47,268 nucleotides of DNA from Desulfocapsa sp. GTDB taxonomy: Bacteria > Desulfobacterota > Desulfobulbia > Desulfobulbales > Desulfocapsaceae. The stretch covers positions 1 through 47,268 of the forward strand of contig JAQYVF010000032.1 in the NCBI GenBank assembly GCA_030145625.1, written 5' to 3'. Position 1 is the stretch's first letter; the number at the start of each line of letters is the position of its first letter. A model generated the notes under the pieces. The model was not told the DNA's origin. It searched no databases and saw only the letters and a program-made list of their open reading frames with translations. Positions 43,780-47,268 of the stretch are shown one piece after another. Position numbers and translations under genes: made by a program.

Positions 43780-43947
43780 TGAAGAAAAGTAAATGGTCTG
43801 ATTTTTACTTTATCCGCAAAAGGTCAACGCCTTTGTCTGATGGGCTAAAGGGGGTTCTGCCCTTATTTAGCTTGTTGGCCCTGGTATTTTGGTTCGCTTA
43901 TTTGTATGCGGACAATGGAACTTCCCTAGAAAAAGGAATGAGTCAAA

Positions 43948-44397
43948 ATGATGAAAAGATTTATTGTGTTGAGTGCTGTTTTGCTGATGTTGTTTTCTCT
44001 GTGTGCCACTCACGTAATGGCGCAGGGGGCTGGAAACGGAAAACAGAAAAGTAGCCCTCCTTTTTTGATAACAGGTAAATTGCCCCACTTCACCAAACTG
44101 CTGATGCAGCAGTGGGATAATGTGAAACTCGATCTTACTGATGAGCAAAAAAGTAAACTGCTGGTGGTCAGAAAAGAGACTATTGCGGGAGCCCAGAAGC
44201 TTGGCCGAGAGATTGCACCGCTTGAAAAACAGGTTGTCGAGGAGATTTTTAGTGGGGAAACACCTGATGAACTGCAATCGATTGTTCAGGCTATTGCCAA
44301 GCTGAAGGCTGAGGCAACCATGCTCCATTTGCGCTGTATTTACAGCACCAGCAGGATACTGGATCAGCAACAGGTTGATTTTTTGATCAATTTGTAG
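43948..44397 (+). CDS. Periplasmic Spy/CpxP-like protein
   Basis: The 149-residue product has a signal peptide (FIVLSAVLLMLFSLCATHVM). The mature part is helical, with LDLTDEQKSKLLVVRKETI, a hydrophobic heptad pattern and LEKQVVEEIFSGETPDELQ. This resembles the Spy/CpxP and heavy-metal-resistance families that act as periplasmic chaperones. It carries no conserved metal motif. It stands between the MITE and the MOSC gene. Confidence 0.65.
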   Translation: MMKRFIVLSAVLLMLFSLCATHVMAQGAGNGKQKSSPPFLITGKLPHFTKLLMQQWDNVKLDLTDEQKSKLLVVRKETIAGAQKLGREIAPLEKQVVEEIFSGETPDELQSIVQAIAKLKAEATMLHLRCIYSTSRILDQQQVDFLINL

Positions 44398-44517
44398 ATG
44401 GGAAGGAGTCGGGGCGCCGAAAAAATGATTTTTGCAGAGTTCTGCATCAAAGGATGATTCGAGGATCGACGGTAGGCGGACCATGGTGCAATGGGAAGAA
44501 GTACTGCTTACGGTTTG

Positions 44518-44549
44518 CCAAAAGATGCCACCGTGTGGTATGCTTTTGG
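44518..44549 (+). repeat. Hairpin in the MOSC gene leader
   Basis: CCAAAAGATGCCAC pairs with GTGGTATGCTTTTGG apart from one bulged G, around a CGT loop. It lies about 150 nt upstream of the MOSC gene. No match to a known molybdenum cofactor riboswitch was recognised. Confidence 0.4.
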
Positions 44550-44697
44550 TGGGCTCAGAGAGTATCTTACTCTGTTCTTTGTCGTTGCTAATCATGAAAA
44601 ATATAAATGTATTCTTTATCGCGACAGATCTTTGATCAATAGTAATAGACCTGTCGTGTAAAGATTCAACCGTTTGATATCGAAGGAGATACTTGAA

Positions 44698-45135
44698 ATG
44701 GCCACTATTGAAGCAATTTGTATAAGTAAAAAAAAGGGTATCGTGAAAAGGCCGGTTGAACAGGCAACTTTTCAAGAAGGGTTCGGGATTGTTGATGATG
44801 CTCATGCTGGTAAATGGCATCGACAGGTTTCTTTGTTGGCTGGAGAAAGCATCGATACCGTCAAAAAACAACTCCCCACTCTAAAAGATGGTGCTTTTGC
44901 AGAAAACATTATCACCAGAGGCCTGCCTCTGCTGTCTGTCTCAGTTGGCGACAGTCTTCAGATCGGCACGGATATCATTCTGGAAATTACACAAATTGGT
45001 AAAAAATGCCATAATGACGGGTGTGCCATAAAAAAGGCTACAGGTGATTGTATCATGCCCAAAGAGGGAATATTTGCCAAGGTCGTACAGGGAGGAGAGG
45101 CGAGAGCCGGTGATCAGATAGTTTTGAAAAACTGA
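44698..45135 (+). CDS. MOSC-domain protein
   Basis: The 145-residue protein is a single MOSC domain. MOSC proteins bind molybdenum-cofactor derivatives or donate sulfur through a conserved cysteine. Motifs include IVKRPVEQATFQEGFGIVDD, LAGESIDTV, GAFAENIITRGL, and a Cys-rich end KKCHNDGCAIKKATGDCIMP. Start ATG 44698 has GGAG 9 nt upstream, and an upstream in-frame start at 44674 lacks support. A nearly identical C-terminal tail plus terminator is duplicated after the nap operon at 7637-7835. It may serve the Mo-dependent NapA. Confidence 0.8.
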   Translation: MATIEAICISKKKGIVKRPVEQATFQEGFGIVDDAHAGKWHRQVSLLAGESIDTVKKQLPTLKDGAFAENIITRGLPLLSVSVGDSLQIGTDIILEITQIGKKCHNDGCAIKKATGDCIMPKEGIFAKVVQGGEARAGDQIVLKN

Positions 45136-45166
45136 GCAGAGAGTCGCTCTCCCTAATAGAGTAAAA

Positions 45167-45199
45167 GGCAGGTGGAAAACTATCCACCTGCCTTTTTTT
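45167..45199 (+). terminator. Rho-independent terminator
   Basis: GGCAGGTGGA, loop AAACTA, TCCACCTGCC, then seven T residues, 32 bp after the MOSC stop. Its stem is shared with the terminator at 7801-7835. Confidence 0.92.
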
Positions 45200-45355
45200 G
45201 TGAAAATTTATCGATTCAATCTGTTATGCTACTATACAAACAACCATGATGGACGTTTTTTCTATAAGCTCCCATTCTCCGGGGTATTACTTGGTCGCTA
45301 CCTGTTGCCAGTCGTCAAGTAATACTCTGCAAAATTTAATCACGGATAGGACAGA

Positions 45356-46537
45356 ATGTTTTTTGTAGATAAGCCCTACATATCCGATTTTTTTAAAAAG
45401 AGTGTCAGGGATAATGCTATCCCTGTAGTTGGTACAGAGATCGCAAAACAATCAGGCCTGTATAGTGGAACAGTGATAATCAGCGAAGAGAGAGCTATTG
45501 AAATGGCGCAAGAGTCAGATAACCTGACACTCTATACGACATCCGAAAATTCAATAGGCTGGATAGCGAAACATTTGGGTTTCACCAATCTTCCTGGGAG
45601 GATAGAGCTCTTTAAAGATAAGCTGAAGTTTCGGGAAATAACACAATCAATCTTTCCAAACTTTTATTTTAAGGGGGTTCGTGTGGAAGATTTGAAAAAG
45701 CTTCAGTATGATGAAATCCCACTTCCCTGTATTATCAAACCGACGGTTGGGTTTTTCAGTATGGGCGTTTATAAGGTTTCAGATCATGGGGAGTGGGAGA
45801 ACATTATTGATTCAATCATTGGGGAGATAGATCAGATTAAAGATTTGTATCCTGGAGAGGTGCTGGACACCAGTTCCTTTATCATTGAACAATGTATTAA
45901 CGGCGAAGAATTTGCTGTTGACGCATATTTTAACGCAAATGGAGCGCCGGTTATCCTGGGCATCTTTAGGCATGCGTTTTCTTCAGATAGCGATGTGAGT
46001 GACAGGGTGTATATCTCATCAAAAGAGATTATTGAAAACAATCTTGACGAGTTTACCGATTTTGTCGGCAAGATTGGTGGATTGACTGGTGTGACCAACT
46101 TTCCGGTACATGTTGAGCTCAGACGGGAAGATGATGGGACTCTCTTGCCCATCGAGGTAAATCCCGTGCGCTTTGGTGGCTGGTGTACCACCGCAGATAT
46201 GACCTTCCTGGCCTATGGATTCAATCCCTATCTCTATTTTTACTCGCAGAGAAAACCGGATTGGTCTGAGGTCCTCAAAGGAAAGGAAGGGAAACTCTTC
46301 AGTCTTGTTGTGTTGGATAATTCGACCGGTAGAGATGGTGCTGAGATTGCATCATTCGATTATGAGAAGCTGTTGTCAAACTTTGAGAAGCCCTTGGAGT
46401 TGAGGAAAATTGATTACAAAAAGTATCCTGTCTTTGGGTTTCTGTTCACCGAAACCAGAGAGGATAATTTTATTGAGTTGAAAAACGTATTGGATTCAGA
46501 TCTGAACGAATTTGTATCAACCACTGTGGCAACATGA
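45356..46537 (+). CDS. ATP-grasp domain protein
   Basis: The 393-residue product has an ATP-grasp core: a nucleotide-binding lysine in LPCIIKPTVGFFSMGVYKV, a FIIEQCINGEEFAVDAYFN hinge and metal-binding residues in VHVELRREDDGTLLPIEVNP. The last (ExN) is typical of carbamoyl-phosphate synthetase- and RimK-like enzymes. The N-terminal half may bind the substrate. It is followed at 80 bp by a YCII protein. Substrate unknown; unlike the ATP-grasp protein at 30791, it is not RimK-type. Confidence 0.75.
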   Translation: MFFVDKPYISDFFKKSVRDNAIPVVGTEIAKQSGLYSGTVIISEERAIEMAQESDNLTLYTTSENSIGWIAKHLGFTNLPGRIELFKDKLKFREITQSIFPNFYFKGVRVEDLKKLQYDEIPLPCIIKPTVGFFSMGVYKVSDHGEWENIIDSIIGEIDQIKDLYPGEVLDTSSFIIEQCINGEEFAVDAYFNANGAPVILGIFRHAFSSDSDVSDRVYISSKEIIENNLDEFTDFVGKIGGLTGVTNFPVHVELRREDDGTLLPIEVNPVRFGGWCTTADMTFLAYGFNPYLYFYSQRKPDWSEVLKGKEGKLFSLVVLDNSTGRDGAEIASFDYEKLLSNFEKPLELRKIDYKKYPVFGFLFTETREDNFIELKNVLDSDLNEFVSTTVAT

Positions 46538-46617
46538 CAATGTCATATGTTCTAGTAGGATAGGTGTGTTTTGAGCGTCTGCTGGGTGTTGTCGTACTTT
46601 TAAAATTAAGAGAAAAT

Positions 46618-46908
46618 ATGTTTATCGTGTCATTGACGTACAAGCGCCCCCTTACAGAAGTAGACAGTTATCTTGAGGCCCACGTTGCCTTTTTGCAGGA
46701 AGCGTATGCCAAAGGAAGTTTTGTCGCATCAGGAAGAAAGGTCCCAAGAACGGGAGGTGTTATTTTGAGTGGTGTTAAAACACGAGCTGAGTTGGAATCG
46801 ATTTTGGCTAAAGACCCTTTTTACCAGGCTGGTATCGCGGAATATGATATCATCGAGTTTGTGGTCAGTATGGTGGCAGAAGGATTTGAGCAATTGAAAG
46901 AACAATAA
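46618..46908 (+). CDS. YCII-related domain protein
   Basis: The 96-residue product matches the YCII fold, a dimeric ferredoxin-like family: MFIVSLTYKRPLTEVDSYLE, HVAFLQEAYAKGSFVASGRK, ILAKDPFYQAGIAEYDIIEF. His and Asp of the proposed active site are in the AHVAFL and KDPF segments. The enzymatic function of most members is not known. ATG 46618 is preferred to upstream starts since the earlier 18 residues do not fit the family. Confidence 0.8.
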   Translation: MFIVSLTYKRPLTEVDSYLEAHVAFLQEAYAKGSFVASGRKVPRTGGVILSGVKTRAELESILAKDPFYQAGIAEYDIIEFVVSMVAEGFEQLKEQ

Positions 46909-46935
46909 GATACAACAAAAAAAGGGCAGGCGATT

Positions 46936-47268
46936 ATGGCTCGGATTGGCATCCTGACGTGTTCAAATTGTACTCAAGAAACGAATTGCGCGGCAGTCGT
47001 ATGTCTTGGAGATATGAGAAAACGACGGGGCTTTTTTGAACGCTATCAAGGAGACGAGAAATTAGATCTGATCGGCATTATTAACTGTAGTGGATGCCCA
47101 ACCCTGGCGGCCCCAGAAAAGATACTTAAGAGGGTGGCATCACTGGCTGCTTATAAGATTGATGCCCTTCATTTTTCATTTTGCGTTACAGCCTTGTGTC
47201 CTTTTGTTAAAAAATACCAGAAAGTCATTCAGGGGGCATATCCTGATCTTCCAATTGTCCTTGGCACC
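46936..47268 (+). CDS. CGGC-domain protein, 3' end outside window
   Basis: From ATG 46936 an open frame of 111 codons runs to the right edge. It reads MARIGILTCSNCTQETNCAA, a GIINCSGCPTLAAPEKILK segment, then IDALHFSFCVTALCPFVKK and PDLPIVLGT. This Cys pattern matches the CGGC domain family of putative metal-binding proteins. GGGCAGG lies upstream. It is 27 bp after the YCII gene, so they are probably cotranscribed. The last part of the protein is not visible. Confidence 0.8.
   Translation, partial: MARIGILTCSNCTQETNCAAVVCLGDMRKRRGFFERYQGDEKLDLIGIINCSGCPTLAAPEKILKRVASLAAYKIDALHFSFCVTALCPFVKKYQKVIQGAYPDLPIVLGT

Noticed and set aside
44518-44549. Leader hairpin considered as a Mo cofactor riboswitch
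   Set aside because: It lacks the recognisable conserved Moco-aptamer blocks, so only a hairpin is reported.
43867-44871. 334-codon minus-strand open frame
   Set aside because: It is antisense to the Spy/CpxP-like and MOSC genes and its composition looks like a shadow.

Overview
This 47 kb window looks like a chromosomal piece of an anaerobic, respiratory Desulfobacterota bacterium, probably of the Desulfobulbales type. The evidence is a periplasmic nitrate reductase locus wired to an NrfD-type quinol dehydrogenase, multiheme c-type cytochromes (two tetraheme, one decaheme), a split-Soret cytochrome, a bacteriohemerythrin, two PilT-type ATPases, radical SAM enzymes and a probable UGA-encoded selenocysteine. 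No species can be named from sequence alone. No rRNA or tRNA gene was seen.

Layout. 1-377: end of an unknown protein. 378-1317: gene-free control region with an IS3-type remnant, two tandem dyads and a sigma-54 promoter. 1318-7594: nap operon (napD, napA, two tetraheme cytochromes, four-cluster Fe-S protein, NrfD-like membrane protein), with a long palindromic insert before the last gene. 7637-7768: tail of a duplicated MOSC gene. 8230-8718: O6-alkylguanine-DNA alkyltransferase in which the catalytic Cys codon is UGA, followed by a SECIS-like hairpin. 9088-10206: serine beta-lactamase-like protein. 11196-13862: frameshifted radical SAM/SPASM gene and a MerR-methyltransferase fusion. 14053-17090: GNAT acetyltransferase, then a TPP riboswitch, a decayed thiS, thiG and thiH. 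17243-18465: probable c-di-GMP-I riboswitch with overlapping terminator, then split-Soret cytochrome c. 18963-24444: membrane sensor, large hybrid histidine kinase, small protein, bacteriohemerythrin. 24929-31648: isochorismatase-like hydrolase, metallophosphoesterase, iron-sulfur flavoprotein, secreted proteins and an ATP-grasp protein. 32159-35715: PilT-type pair, monooxygenase-domain protein and a broken hydrolase. 36606-38299: probable RiPP pair, a Cys/Gly-rich precursor overlapping a PqqD-radical SAM-SPASM maturase. 38424-41019: TPR protein, dead EamA transporter, two tiny genes. 41509-47268: decaheme cytochrome behind a second sigma-54-like promoter, Spy/CpxP-like protein, intact MOSC gene, ATP-grasp protein, YCII protein and the start of a CGGC-domain protein.

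A non-coding palindromic element of about 141 bp (or 190 bp in a long form) occurs six times plus one fragment. Four copies have exact 4-bp flanking duplications, so it behaves as a MITE. Several genes are decayed (thiS, EamA transporter, alpha/beta hydrolase, radical SAM gene, MOSC tail), giving a picture of a genome shaped by small mobile repeats and gene loss.

The strongest leads are the selenocysteine alkyltransferase, the radical SAM peptide cluster, the c-di-GMP switch on the split-Soret cytochrome, and the MITE family with its defined ends and target duplication.
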